Positions 1 to 11,099 of a DNA stretch of 64,000 nt are shown here, piece by piece. The position numbers and the translations under genes were made by a program. The stretch comes from Phanerodontia chrysosporium (Eukaryota; Basidiomycota; Agaricomycetes; Polyporales; Phanerochaetaceae). The stretch lies in NCBI GenBank assembly GCA_001910725.1, contig MJGA01000030.1, forward strand, positions 186,001 through 250,000. The letters are read 5' to 3'. The notes below the pieces were generated by a model. The model was not told the origin of the DNA, made no database searches, and saw only the letters and a list, made by a program, of their open reading frames with translations. Position 1 is the stretch's first letter, and the number at the start of each line of letters is the position of its first letter.

Positions 1-732
1 GAGCACGTCACCCTCGCGGACGAGCCCTGCCCGCGCGAGCGCGCACAGGTCGAGCTCCGCCGCGCTGTGGCACCAGGCCACGTCAGCGCCCGCTTGGATC
101 CCCGAACTGCCCCACACTCACTGCATCCCGGTGCGTGCGCGCGGCGGGTGCTCGCGCGCCCACGCCTCGTCCTTCCACTCCGCGCGCACGTCCCCACGGC
201 GCAGGGCCTCCGCGCAGCGCGCGCGCGCGTCCTCGCGTGTCGCAGAGAAGAAGCCCGAGTACAGATGGTCCTGCCACGCCCGCGCCGCGCCGCGCACGAA
301 CGGGCCCGCAAAGAACGCCGGGTCAAGTGCCGTGGGGCTGCGCTCTACGTCGGCGTCTGGAGCGGGCGGGGCAGCCCCGGACGGGTGCGTCGCGTCGACG
401 CGGGGCGTGTACGTCCGGAACGCCGTCGCCGGGAGCAGCGAGCAGAGCTGTGCTTGCGCTTCTGGGCGCAGCGCGCAGAACTGCTCGTGGTTGACAACAT
501 CCTGGAGTCGACGCGTGCTTGGTCAGAGCCTACGGCACAAGAGCAGGGAGCATACCGTTATCTCGACCGTGGTTAGCTTGCTCCGGCTGTGCGTGAGCAG
601 GTGCTCGAGCTGCGCCTCTGGGTCGCGCCCTTTCCCTTTCTTTGTTGTCGGGGATGTGGGTGGCTCGACAGCCGCCGCTGCCTTCGCCGGTGTGCGTGTA
701 GAACGACGGGGGCGATCGTTGCTGCTGGACAT
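1..732 (-). CDS. Asx-homology (ASXH/DEUBAD-like) domain protein, 3' end outside the window
   Basis: Three exons can be joined on the minus strand: 732-556, 501-122 and 64 to beyond position 1. Introns are 54 and 57 bp, the second with a CTGAC branch point. The protein starts MSSSNDRPRR, then a basic Ser/Pro/Lys-rich stretch, then LTHSRSKLTT, DVVNHEQFCAL and LCSLLP, and later FFAGPFVRGAARAWQDH. This order matches the Asx homology domain (PF13919): a lead-in ending KLTT, a helix ending in SLLP, and a tryptophan in a later helix. In animals this domain (DEUBAD) binds and activates UCH-family deubiquitinases in chromatin complexes; in fungi its role is largely unknown, and a nuclear chromatin role is inferred. 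The last visible residues, AELDLCALARAGLVREGDVL, are in frame at the window edge. A transposon lies 25 bp upstream of the ATG and may have replaced the promoter. The family call is from remembered motifs. Confidence 0.72.
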
Positions 733-757
733 CGCGAGTGCTTGCGGAGAGCAGGAT

Positions 758-1844
758 TAGTGTTGCGGAAGAAAATGCCGGCGAGTGTAAGTTACAGATG
801 TCAGAAAGTAAAGGCCGTAAGCCTGTAAGTAAAGGGTGTAAGTTCCAGCTTCTTACATAGGCGTCTAATCTGTAAGTTACAGTAAGTAAAGGTAAGAAAG
901 TCGTGTAAGTTACAAGGTGAGTTGTCAGTAAACCCACACCGCCATGCCAAAAAGAAAAAGGAGCATGAATAATACATTGGTCATGGCGGGCCTACTGATA
1001 AATGAGGACTAACTCTGCCTTACGGGGCACGAGTTTGCTCAGCTGGGGGAGTTGGACCAGGGGCAACTTAGCGGAGGCGGGACCGAGAGGTGATGGGCGG
1101 CCTCAAGTTATTGACGTGAGACAAAGGCTAAGACGGCGCAAGGGTTATGTTTATATTTACTGGCGTGCAGCACGTCTCAGGAAGGCTCAGGCAGCTTGGC
1201 TAGTACCACAGGCATGTACACCAAGGCCGTTAGGGTTTCGAGCCTTGGAAATGACATGGCAGGCTATATTCACCCTCCCGATGTACCACTACAGTGTTTG
1301 TCAGCTTAAGGCCTGCTCTATGGGTGCTGTTTAAACTGGCACATCCTGTCCTTGGAGCACTCGAAGGGCCATGCGCATCGTGACTTTCCGACACTTTGTT
1401 GTTATCTCCGAGGCGCCGGCAGGATGATGCGCCGAAGGCGCACGCGCACCTGGGCGGATGCCCCAAGATGGCAGGTATCGGGACTCGGTAATTACGCCCT
1501 CTGGGCACGGTCATTGGCTCGAGTAGCACATTTCATTCTGACCACAAATCTTTGTTATTACCTTAATAATCGCTTCTTACTCTGGTTATCCATCTTTTTC
1601 TTATTTGATTCAGATGCTCGTTTACTCTCTACAGTAATACTCGGTACTATTAGTTACAGTATAAGTACTTGTCGAAAATAGCTAGAAAAAATCATCAGTC
1701 GTTTCCCCTTCACTCCTGCGTGAAACTACAACACACTTACTTACACCTCTTTTCAGGGTGCCGCTGTAAGTAATGTAAGTTACCAGTAACTTACCGACTT
1801 TCTTACAGACAGTAAGTTACACCTGACTTTCTTCCGCAACACTA
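758..1844. mobile_element. Non-autonomous hAT-type DNA transposon with 8-bp target duplication
   Basis: The ends are perfect 17-bp inverted repeats: TAGTGTTGCGGAAGAAA at 758-774 and its complement at 1828-1844. The element is flanked by the direct repeat AGCAGGAT (750-757 and 1845-1852). An 8-bp duplication and a TAGNG terminus are hallmarks of the hAT superfamily. Both subterminal regions (about 785-920 and 1740-1820) carry many copies of GTAAGTTAC-like words in both orientations, like the subterminal transposase-binding repeats of hAT elements. No transposase frame is visible in the 1,087 bp, so movement would need a helper element elsewhere. The open frame at 1002-1334 resembles nothing I know. 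Confidence 0.85.
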
Positions 1845-2091
1845 AGCAGGATGATGTTGCTGCTAGGCGCTGGCTCGCTCAGGGCGACACAGCTAAGCGC
1901 TGGCTCTTCGAATCCTGCCTAGGGAAGGATCCTCCGAGTCTCCGAGTAAAGGCTACGTAGCATATAATCGACATCATGTACGTTACATGGTCCAAGCAAC
2001 ACATCACAGACATTTGGATAATGATATACTCCGAGGTATTAATGAGATTAGCAGCTTTGTACGGCACGACACCGAGGCTCCAGCCGCCCCG

Positions 2092-4589
2092 CTAGTTCTC
2101 GCCGGCCTTCTCCTTCTTCTCATGGGCGGCGAGCATCGCGCGGAGGCGCTCGAGGACTTCGGTGCTGGTCGGACGTGGGTCGGGATCCATGTGCCAACAG
2201 TCGCGCATGAGCTGCCACGCGTCGTCGGTGACGAGCGGGCTGAGCGGGCGCGCGGGCTGTTCGCCTTTCAGGACGCGTGCCGACTTACGCATCTCGCCAC
2301 GCGAGTCGTGGTACGGCGGACGCCCCGCAAGCACCTCGTACATGATCATCCCGAGCGCCCACACGTCGAACTTTGGGCAGAGGCGCCGCCCCGTCAACGG
2401 CTGGTACGCGAGCTCCGGCCCCTGCCACGCGAGGTCCGCCTCCCGGTGCTCCATGATCTCTTTGTCCTCGAGCGGGTCCTTGTCCATCCGCGCGCGCTGG
2501 AAGCCGGTGATGAGTGCCTCGCCCTGTGTGCGGACTGTGAGTAATGACAGACTGGCAAAAGCTGGGAATGACTTACTTCGTCGGAGACCAGCACGTTTTT
2601 CTGTGGGTGCATCAGCAAAGCTGGTATTTAACATGAACTAGTACTTACGCCTTTCACTGCAAACACGGTGTCAATCTCAGGATGGAGAGTGCATGTGTAG
2701 AGAAAGACTTACGTTGGCCATGTACCATAGGAATGCTATGCAAGTAGACTACGCCTTCGACTGTACTCACGAGCTGGGCATGTTCTATCAGTGAACACTT
2801 TTTGACCAGATCCGATTAAGACACACCAAACGAAGACGAACACCCAAGTCGCCCGGCCTCTGGGAGACGTATCTGCAAGCAAACATCTCATGAGTATGTG
2901 TGCTGTAGGGAAAAGGAGAGGGCAGTCCTTACTCTGTGATATTGCCGTTGCGCGCCCATGGGGAGACCTGGATGATCATCAGTCGTTAACAATACAAGAC
3001 AGCAAGCATGGGCCCAGGACATACAATAACGGTATGCGTTAGCCTCGTATCGTCTGCGATGCCGCAAAGGCGATGGATACGCGGGTGATTGAGCACACCC
3101 CATGCCGTGAGCTCACAGAGGAAGCGCTACAGGAGATACTTTGTAAGCCGTCCCAGAGCCCTCGTAGTCCCATACACACCTCCCTGAGCGGCCTAATCTG
3201 CTTGTCATTGAAGACATACCGGCGCACCGCGACTAGCTGCCCCACCATCAGCACAGACCACCACCTGTTTCTGGGGGCGCACGCACCAACGGCCGCTCGC
3301 CCGGCGCATAGAGCATCCCGAGGTGTATCTGCGAGTACGCGTTGCCGTTGACCTCGCCGCTCATCTTGAGCACGCGGTCAATGTGCACGGCGACCTGTCC
3401 GCGCACGATGGGCACGACGGGGCGCACGCCGACGCGCTCCTCGAACGCGTCCAATTCTGCCTCGACCTCCGCGACCTCCACATTCGCGTAGAACAGCCAG
3501 ATCATCCGCTCGTCGCGCGCGCGCTCCGCCTCCGTGCGCGTGTCGTTCTCCCGCCGCGTACGCCGCGGGACCCAGGCGGGCTGCGCCTCGAGCCGCTCCC
3601 ACAGCTAGGTACGCCGTCAGCGCTACCCACAGGCGGCATAGTTAGACATGGCGGGCGCACCTCGAGGTTATAGGCCGGTGAGGGTGGTTTGATTCGCGCG
3701 ATAACCTGGTAATCGTCGGCCTTGGTGGGTGCCTCATCCTTGGTGGGTGCCTCGGCCTTGGTGGGTGCCTCAGCCTTTGTAGTTGAGTTGATCGTCGCAG
3801 CAATTTGGTCGGCCCTCAGCTCTTGCAAATCGGCGATGTCCTTCTTCTTCTTTGCGATCATCTCGTCGAGCTGGCGGTTGACCTCCAGCGTGTTCTTGAG
3901 CTGTTGTGGGCAACGTCGGGGGCGGGCGATAGTACAGTTACGGCTCGAGACTCACCTTGAACAGTTCGAGTAGGTGCTTCATGTTGAGTTCTGCGGTGTG
4001 GATTTCTTGTTTGACTTTATCCGTGTTCCCTAGCAGCCCGGGTTATATACCTCGTTCGACAAAGGGACCGCCACATCCGCAGCAAGCACAGCTTACACAA
4101 TAGTTTCCAGCGCGACCTGGACGCTATCTTTCCGACTTGCTTCATCATGTCCTGGAATAGGCTAGGTTGCAGACCTTTGTCAGAGCAAGAACAAATGGGA
4201 GGCGCCAGACGTACACAATCAGGTCTGAGATTGTACGTGCGAGTTCTTCTTCGGTTTCCACGTCCTTCAACCACTCCATAAACGCTTGCGCCCACTCGCC
4301 ACACTTGTTCGCAAGGCTCGTACAATCCTTCTACCGCAAAGTGTCAGCTGGTAACAACGGAATGAGAGGTCTAAGCACACACCTTGCAGTGTTTCGAGTA
4401 TTTGAGCCGCTCCTGGAAGGCCTGCACGGCGCGGCTGAGCTCCACGATCGCGGGCACGTTCGACGCGTCGCTGAAGAGCACAAAAGCGCTCACGGCAGCC
4501 TCTGCGGCTGGCGACGTTGCAGCCCTGTCCAAAGCCTTTGTGGTCGAGCGAGCAAGTTTGAAGACGGGCGAGTAGAACGAGGGGGCCAT
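2092..4589 (-). CDS. Helical-bundle (MLKL-like) pseudokinase
   Basis: Fourteen exons join in phase to 594 residues: 4589-4383, 4330-4215, 4161-4097, 4029-3956, 3900-3661, 3604-3287, 3236-3180, 3126-3025, 2967-2933, 2872-2827, 2773-2713, 2656-2649, 2600-2577, 2523-2092. Residues 1 to about 190 are predicted amphipathic helices resembling the four-helix N-terminal domain of MLKL and related fungal kinases. A linker (about 195-217) repeats KAEAPT units. The kinase fold follows (about 310-585): glycine-loop region at about 318, VAVR where VAIK is expected (Arg345), YLHSIPMVHGQLKGKNVLV (HGQ438-440 in place of HRD), ITGFQ (GFQ458-460 in place of DFG), then DVWALGMIMYEVLAGRPPY and DPDPRPT. All three catalytic signatures are changed, so catalysis is unlikely. 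A signalling or membrane-active role is inferred from the architecture. Exon 12 is only 8 nt. The stop is at 2092. Confidence 0.82.
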
Positions 4590-5651
4590 GGCTAGAGTTG
4601 GTGGTCGCGACGAGTGCTTTGCATGTATACAAATAGGACTGCCTCGAGGACCCGGTCCTTGTATTCCAGTGCGATGCCGTTATCGGTGATTGGCGCTGCG
4701 CTGCCCACAACACTGCCCGTGGCACAATTGCGACGGGCGCCGGATCGTGGGTCCCGCAGCTCACCGCGTTCCAGGACAAGGGCAGCCTGCATGTCCCAGC
4801 GACCATCAGAGACTGTGCAACGACGTGAGCACTTACAACCCATTTGGTCAGATATACTGCGTACAACTCTCTGGTGGTAGTGCGTATGTTTTCGTCTGCT
4901 TGGCACAATTATCTGTGCCAATTATCGCTGCCTCATGGCCCCGAGGCGATGCACCCTCTACCTCCTCAGCAAATTATGACCTGACATGCACGAACATGCA
5001 TTGGCAGAGCAGAAGCTGTGAGCAAAGTCTGTATCGAGTGAAGTATACGATAGTCCCGGACATACCTGAGGTCAAGACTTGTATATCGACAAAGTGTAGG
5101 TGAACACAACCGCTGAGGCGAACATGCCCAGGCAACAGATATCACGCTACACTGATTTGTAACAAAAAATAAGCCAATATTTGTTACTTTGTAAGTACGT
5201 TAGTTCTTATCTCAATAGTACGTGGTAAGCGTCTACCATTACTTCGAACTGAACGCCTGGGAGGCAACGTTGAACGTCGAACACTCTTTAGCCCGTCCGT
5301 TCACTAAAGTTCATAGTACACCTCCTCGTTGAAGAACCTTGGAACCATACCATAAATCGCATGCATCTGCGATGGAGATTTGGTCGTCCCATGTTCAGTT
5401 GCGCGAGCTATAAGTCCTCGACGCCGTTTACAAATTTGACAGCCTAGCAGCCCAGAGTGCCACTCCAAGCTCCCTAGCTTTTCTCGTACGCAATCACCAA
5501 GATTCCTATATTTCCCCTAAACAGGTCATCATTGACATTTGCATGGTCCAGTGCACTGCGTAGCATGAAACATGTCTCAGTCGCTCTCTACGCCGACCGA
5601 ATGCACTATATATCACTCTCAACGCACCCTCCGCCTCCGCACTCCTCCAGC
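4590..5651. other. Intergenic stretch between divergent genes
   Basis: This 1.06-kb gap separates the start of the pseudokinase gene (minus) from the start of the thioesterase-like gene (plus), so it must hold both promoters. An A/T-rich patch lies at about 5160-5225. I see no coding frame with family resemblance, no RNA gene and no repeat. Confidence 0.6.
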
Positions 5652-6912
5652 ATGGCACCACTACACGACGCTTTGCAGCTGCATCGTGTCAATCAGACGT
5701 CTTCATCCCAGGAGCATGTGTACCGTGGGCGGACGGACAAGGAGTGGGCTGTAGGACCGTACGCATCCTCGTTATCCTGTCATACTACGCGTGTCATGAG
5801 GCTTACACTAGCTGTCCTTGCAGTATTCCGCTTGGTGGTATGTCTTTACCTCCTTCTGCGGGTCGTTGATGTGTTCATTCGAGTGGATCAGGCTACATAA
5901 TGAGCCTTGCCGTTCACGCCCTTACCGATTCCCAACGCGAGACAAAGCACAAGGACCCAATGCAGCTGACGGCGTACTTCCTGAAGCCAGCCGTGCAAGG
6001 AGAATTCGAGATTTGCGTGAGCACAATGCGGCGTGGAAAGCAATTCACCGCTCTGCATGCAAGCTTCAGTCAATCAGTGAGTGTTCGGTAGCGGAGAGAA
6101 GGCAGTTTATCATGACCTTGGCCAAATAGAACGAGCAACGTGTCTCTATCAGCGCAATATACACCGACCTCTCCCCACCGGCGATGGGTGCGCGGGACAG
6201 CACGCTACGCCCGCCGCACCCGCTCGCGCCGCAAATTCCTCTGTACTCTCACCCCGCCACGACACCGCCAATACCCGAGACGCCCGGTTGGGCCTTCACT
6301 CCACGCCTCAAGATTCTGCGCGATCCATACTACATGGCGCAACTCACGCGGCGTGCCGCTCCGCAGCGCAGCGGACTCACGCTTGGCCACTGGTTCGCCT
6401 GGCGTGACCCCGATGCGCGCATAACGCCTGAAAGCCTTCCCGTCTTTGCGGACACGTTCATGCCGCTCGTGCACTTCCTCCTCGAGCCCGAATTCGGCGA
6501 ACATGACTTGTAAGTCACATCACACTTGGGACGGGGCCCGTTCTGACGTGGGAATGCCAGGTGGGCCGCGACGGTTGTGATGCACATCGAGTTCAAGGAG
6601 CGCATCCCGCCGCCCGACAGCGATCGGCACTCGCCGCGCACGGTCGCATTGTACAATCACGGGCACTTCGTGCACGACCCACTCATGCGCCACGACTCGT
6701 ACGTCGAGCTCTGGACCGCGCCCCGCCTGCCCGATGACCCGCCACTACCGGCGGGCGCAGGGCAGTCGCCCGAGCAGGAGGCGCAACACAGCAACTGGCG
6801 TGCAGACCAGCGCTGCCTCGCCGTGTCGTACCAGACGGCGATCGTCCTCGGCACGCGGGACCTGGGGAATCGCAAGGGGACGGCGAAGAGACCTGATGGG
6901 TCGAAACTGTAG
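5652..6912 (+). CDS. Thioesterase-like (double hotdog, 4HBT_3 type) protein
   Basis: Five exons join in phase to 345 residues: 5652-5758, 5824-5837, 5892-6076, 6130-6509, 6561-6912. The 14-nt second exon completes GPIPLGGYIMSLAVHA, the VGxxPxGGY motif at the start of the first hotdog fold in fungal acyl-CoA-thioesterase-like proteins. The second half carries VVMHIEFKERIPPPDS and RHDSYVELWTAP, equivalent to the second hotdog strand and helix of that family, ending with a thioester-family-like QTAIVLGT. Such proteins are presumed to hydrolyse acyl-CoA or act in secondary metabolism; the substrate cannot be told from sequence. The length fits the family (about 300-350). No partner gene adjoins it. 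The microexon would be missed by automatic gene finders, giving a truncated or frameshifted model. Confidence 0.8.
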
Positions 6913-8328
6913 AGCCCTTGTGTCGCGCTGACATGCGCGTTTCCGATATCCAATAAATCTATCAGGACAGAGCTCGTTGTCAGCCTCGCTCGCGTCTGTG
7001 GCGTGCGCAGAGTGTGCACTGCCGCAGCCTGCCGTCTCCTCTTACCTTCTCACACGTGCCAGGCATTGACGGGTGCCCCATCGAGTGCTCTGATGTGAGA
7101 GCTAGGCACTAGGCACCCTGAGTTCCCCGCGCAAGCCTCTTCCAGGAGCCCTGCTGACGCGGCGGTACGGCGAGTGCTCTCCGTGGAGCGCATAGTGCCG
7201 GACCTGAACGATTCGAGGCACAGGTCCAGTGAGCACCACACATCCCATCCTCAATGTTTAGCTCTGCTCATAAAACGGGATGTTCAGCATGAACGTGCAT
7301 CTGTTCCACTGCGCAAACAAGATGGTCATTGGTACCAAGCTGTAATTATCACTTCGCGACGACCTTTCTAATCTTTTCCTGCTCTTTCTATTTCATTGGC
7401 ATCATGACAGATATTGCCTTCAGACGTCGCTACAGTATCCTGACTTTGCCGAGGGCAGCTTTGCCTGATGTGCATTCGGGATTTCGCAGCACTGCCGGCC
7501 GCGGTGGAACTGCATAACAAGTGACAGCTCGGCAGCTCGAATGACGGTGCTGCCATCCCTCGACGGCCATCTCTCATTGACCCGTACACTTTGCGCCCTT
7601 CAGAGTGTATCGAAGCATGGAAGAGTCCAGAGGCTAGGTTGCGGTATGCTGTCGCCGTCCCATGTCATCGCACATCATTCTGATTGAACCATCTTCATAT
7701 CAGAAGGTGGGAGGTTCGTAATGTCATTAACATACGAACGTCCCTGTTACGCTTACTGTCCATGCCTTTCTAGTATTCGGTCTACGTTCTGCCCAATATC
7801 TCCAGGCTTGCCAGAGGCCGCCGAGGTTCAGCAAACGTGATAACCTGGGAGCCAGGAGGTGAGAGCTATCACATAGGTTGCAACGTGCTCAGACGACAAT
7901 CTCGCGTTTACGATGATCTACAGACATTTTCGAGGCCAATATGCGAGACCTCCTACACTCACATCGAGGGCTGCAGCTTCGTGGCGTTGATAGGCGCATG
8001 CGACTGCTGTCACCTTTTCCGAGCGGGCCCGGGCTCTGGACGGCAGACGATGGCCGTCCGACAGTGCATCGGGCTCGAATGACAGGTCAATTTCATGTCT
8101 TCCGCTGTTCAACGTTCATTGCCGAGAAGCGAGACACCTCCGTAGCGATGCAGACATGTCGTCGGTATTGGTCAACCAAAGTTCGTCACTCAGGGACCGC
8201 TCTTGCTGTTTTTGCCGTCTCCGACTGGACTATAAGAGCGACGGTGTGTTCCCTTCTTCTGCAGGACCCAGCCCACTCCGTCCTGTTACGCCTTCACGAC
8301 TCTTACTACTTCATTCTTACACATCGCC
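6913..8328. other. Intergenic stretch
   Basis: This 1.4-kb region lies between the thioesterase-like gene and a secreted-protein pseudogene. Short open frames are present but none shows codon structure, splice continuity or family motifs. The last 100 bp hold the promoter of the downstream gene. Confidence 0.5.
8231..8236 (+). promoter_or_regulatory. TATA-like box of the secreted-protein gene
   Basis: The word TATAAG lies 98 bp upstream of the ATG at 8329 and is followed by a pyrimidine-rich stretch (CCCTTCTTCTGCAG), the usual core-promoter arrangement for highly expressed fungal genes. Confidence 0.45.
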
Positions 8329-9054
8329 ATGATCTCCGTCCTCAGCATCCTTTCCCTTGCGGCTACCACCGCTTTCGCTGCGCCCACGACGCTCCCTGCG
8401 CGCCAGACAACCGTCGGGTCTCCGTGCGCGGGCTCGGTCCCGGCGCGTTCGACGACGCCTCCGACTTCACGCTCGCCGCATGGGCGACGAACGGCCCGAA
8501 CACAAACACCACCGGCATCCCGCTCGTGCTCGGGCAGGCCGGCGCCATCACCGGCGCAGAGCTCAAGGTCCTCTCTGTTGCGTACCGCTTTCCTCGTCGT
8601 GCGCGCTCGTCGAGCTGACGAGCAGTGAACAGACCTGGGCGTCGTACCCGTACAACGACTTTCCGCTGCTCTCGCTCCAGGACGGTGGGCTCACCGCCAC
8701 GGATTCGTTTGGCAACATCGCGGAAGCAGGCCTCGGCATTCCCGGCGAGGCGCTGAGCTTCATCACGCCCGAGCAGGCGGCGCCGTACCAGGTCTACTGC
8801 GCTGTCGTACGTCTTATCGCTGTATTTCTAGCAGGAATTGGGTGCTGATCTGACTGCAGACGAACGATGACCCTGCGCAGGGTGGATACCCGCTGCTCGC
8901 AGTCAACGGCGATACCGACTCGTTCTCGCTCTGCCCGAGCGGGACGTATGCCGGCGAGCAGGTGAACGTCATCTACCAGGCGACTGCGGATAACTACGGC
9001 ACGTACCTCTACGATGAGTGCGTTTCCGTCAAGCTGCACATCGTTGGTCTTTAG
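8329..9054 (+). pseudogene. Small secreted protein, copy 1, with one-base frameshift
   Basis: Exons 8329-8576, 8633-8806 and 8860-9054 reconstruct a secreted protein of about 158 residues plus signal peptide (MISVLSILSLAATTAFA). Motifs recur in basidiomycete hypothetical secreted proteins: FTLAAW, VLGQAG, PYNDFPLL, LAVNGDTDSFSLCP and VKLHI near the C terminus. Exon 1 is 248 nt, one short of a whole number of codons. The signal-peptide frame shifts at about 8430, where copy 2 reads GGGG and this copy GGG. Unless the base is a sequencing loss, the protein would terminate early. Function is unknown; secretion is inferred from the leader. The 3' half lies in the left inverted-duplication arm. Confidence 0.7.
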
Positions 9055-9606
9055 CACGAGCGTCGCGGCCGTCTTCGTCTGTCATGAGTCTTATGCAGAG
9101 TCTTGGCGGGTGCTAGGACGCTTGGATACTCGCAGTAGTGATGTTACAAGGCATGTCAAACAGCATGTGAAGTGTGTAGTACACGATTATTGAGGAAAGA
9201 AACCCGTGCAGTCTGGATGTTGTCTGTGTACCAGCCCTCCGATTTGGCTTCTGCCAAAATTCCCCCGAGCGCTTCGGGACCTTTGGGTATCTCAGACTAG
9301 AATAGCCCCAGAAGAGTATGGGGAACATTTTATTCTGCGCCAATGAAAGAGCTCGAGCATTTGGTCGATTACTCTCTCGTGAATGGTGCATTGTTGTCGC
9401 GGATTTGTGCATCTGATGCCACACCCTAGCGCTCAAAGGTGGCTGGGGTCCTAGTGCTCAAGGGGCCTCGTTGAAGGGCGTCTGACTGGGGGTTCAACCA
9501 CTCCCATCCGTTGCACGGCGAGGCACCAGGCAACGCGAGCAGCTCCCATTCGCAACCTGAGTCATCTCGTCTCTTTCTTTCTTGCCAATCCGTGCGTGGT
9601 GTGGCC

Positions 9607-10673
9607 ATGAAGTGTGTGCACCTCACCGTTGACTTGTATGAAACGACTGATTGGACAGTTTGGCCCAGTCACCGAAACTTCGGCAGACGTCGGGTGCAGC
9701 GTGCATTCTACACACTGCTAATATGGATTGCGGATTTTATTGAAGACTCCCTGGGACTATTCCGAGATTTGCGTCCTCATCACATGGTGCGTGAGGCGAC
9801 GTCACACACCGTCATCTAAAGATTGCTCACGCTTCGCCGGTACTTCAGCCTTCCGACGCCGCAGAATGGACGACGGAGGACCTGCTAAAAAAGGTTGAGC
9901 AGGCCCCAGAGCTTGAAGAAGCCCTGGACCGCCCAGCAGACGCAACCCTTCTTAAACTGGACGACGCCACGATTTGCAAGATCGTGCGTGAAGATGCCGA
10001 CGAAGTCGAGTCGTACAACGAGGTGCTCTCGATGCGCTGCGCCTACGAGCAGACAACCATCCCAATTCCCCGACTCTATCGCGCCACGGATCTGCCCGGC
10101 TGCAGCGACGGCTTTCTCGTCATGGACTACATCCCCGGCGACCGTCTCAGCCTGGCATGGCCGAAGCTCAGCGTGTGGACGAAGCTGCGCGTCGCGTGGA
10201 CGCTTCGCAGCTACGTCCGCCAGCTCCGCCGCATACGCCACCCCCGTGCTGCGGTCCCTGGGCCGCTGGGCCCTGGCCTCACGCCGCGGAGGTGTGCTGG
10301 CAACACACTGGCCTCGGTGGGCAAATTCGGTCCATTCGCCGACGCCCAGGAGCTCACCGCTGCTGTGAACAAGGAGTGTTCTTCTTACCAGGGCGTCCCG
10401 GCTCCCCGCGAGTTTGCTGAGCCAGAGCCTCTTGTGTTCACGCACAACGACCTCTATATGGGCAACGTGATCCTGGGTCGTGACGGACGCGTATGGCTTA
10501 TTGATTGGCAGTTTTCTGGGTTCTACCCACGGTCCTTCGAGTTCACGACGGCTGTGCTGATGTCAGAGAGCTCGTTCTATACGTTAGCACCGCTTTCTTG
10601 GCGACGTTGTCTTCCCTTCATAGCTGATCCCTATTTTGAGCGGTACCGTTGGCTCAATGGTTATGCGTCATGA
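9607..10673 (+). CDS. Aminoglycoside phosphotransferase (APH)-family protein, copy 1
   Basis: Exons 9607-9786 and 9849-10673 join in phase to 334 residues. The catalytic-loop motif HNDLYMGNVIL and the metal-binding LIDWQFSGFYP match the APH/choline-kinase-like fold (PF01636), where the Asp of HxDxxxxN is the catalytic base and the following Asp binds magnesium. Upstream FLVMDYIPGDRLS is the typical hinge motif. These are small-molecule kinase-like proteins, greatly expanded in mushroom genomes; the substrate is unknown and antibiotic resistance should not be assumed. The N terminus differs from copy 2 because a one-base deletion at about 9664 moves the first exon into another frame. The chosen ATG (9607) keeps the whole exon open. 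All key residues are present, so it may be active. Confidence 0.78.
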
Positions 10674-11099
10674 TATCATGATACCAGAGATGCTTTGGAA
10701 TGTACAGGGATTCTTGTGGGTCTATCGACCATTTGGGTGCCGCTAGAAGTATCGTTCAGGTGCCTACCAAGGGACCGATCTTCCATGCAAGTGTCTGATT
10801 GTTGAAAGCCTGCTGTGGCGTCATGTGGCGGATGAGCGACCTTGTTAGCTGCACCGCCATGTTGGTATGGCTCCGCGGCACTAGTTTGTGTCATTTATCT
10901 ACCTATGTAGAGCCATTGTGTGTAAATACAACTCGCTTTTGTACCAATGCTGTGTTCAATAGCTACGTTCCAACAAAATGCTTCTGGACCGCCAACAGCG
11001 ACGGCATATTTATACGTGGAGGTGCAGCACCGGTCTCTCAACATATTCAATTCGCTACAAGCCTCCAGACGAGACAGACCCATCCTGGACATCTTCGCC

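Noticed and set aside
8329..8450. Tiny intron instead of a frameshift in secreted-protein copy 1
   Set aside because: No GT-AG pair of plausible length lies between the signal-peptide frame and the GLGPGAF frame; copy 2 is continuous there except for one base.
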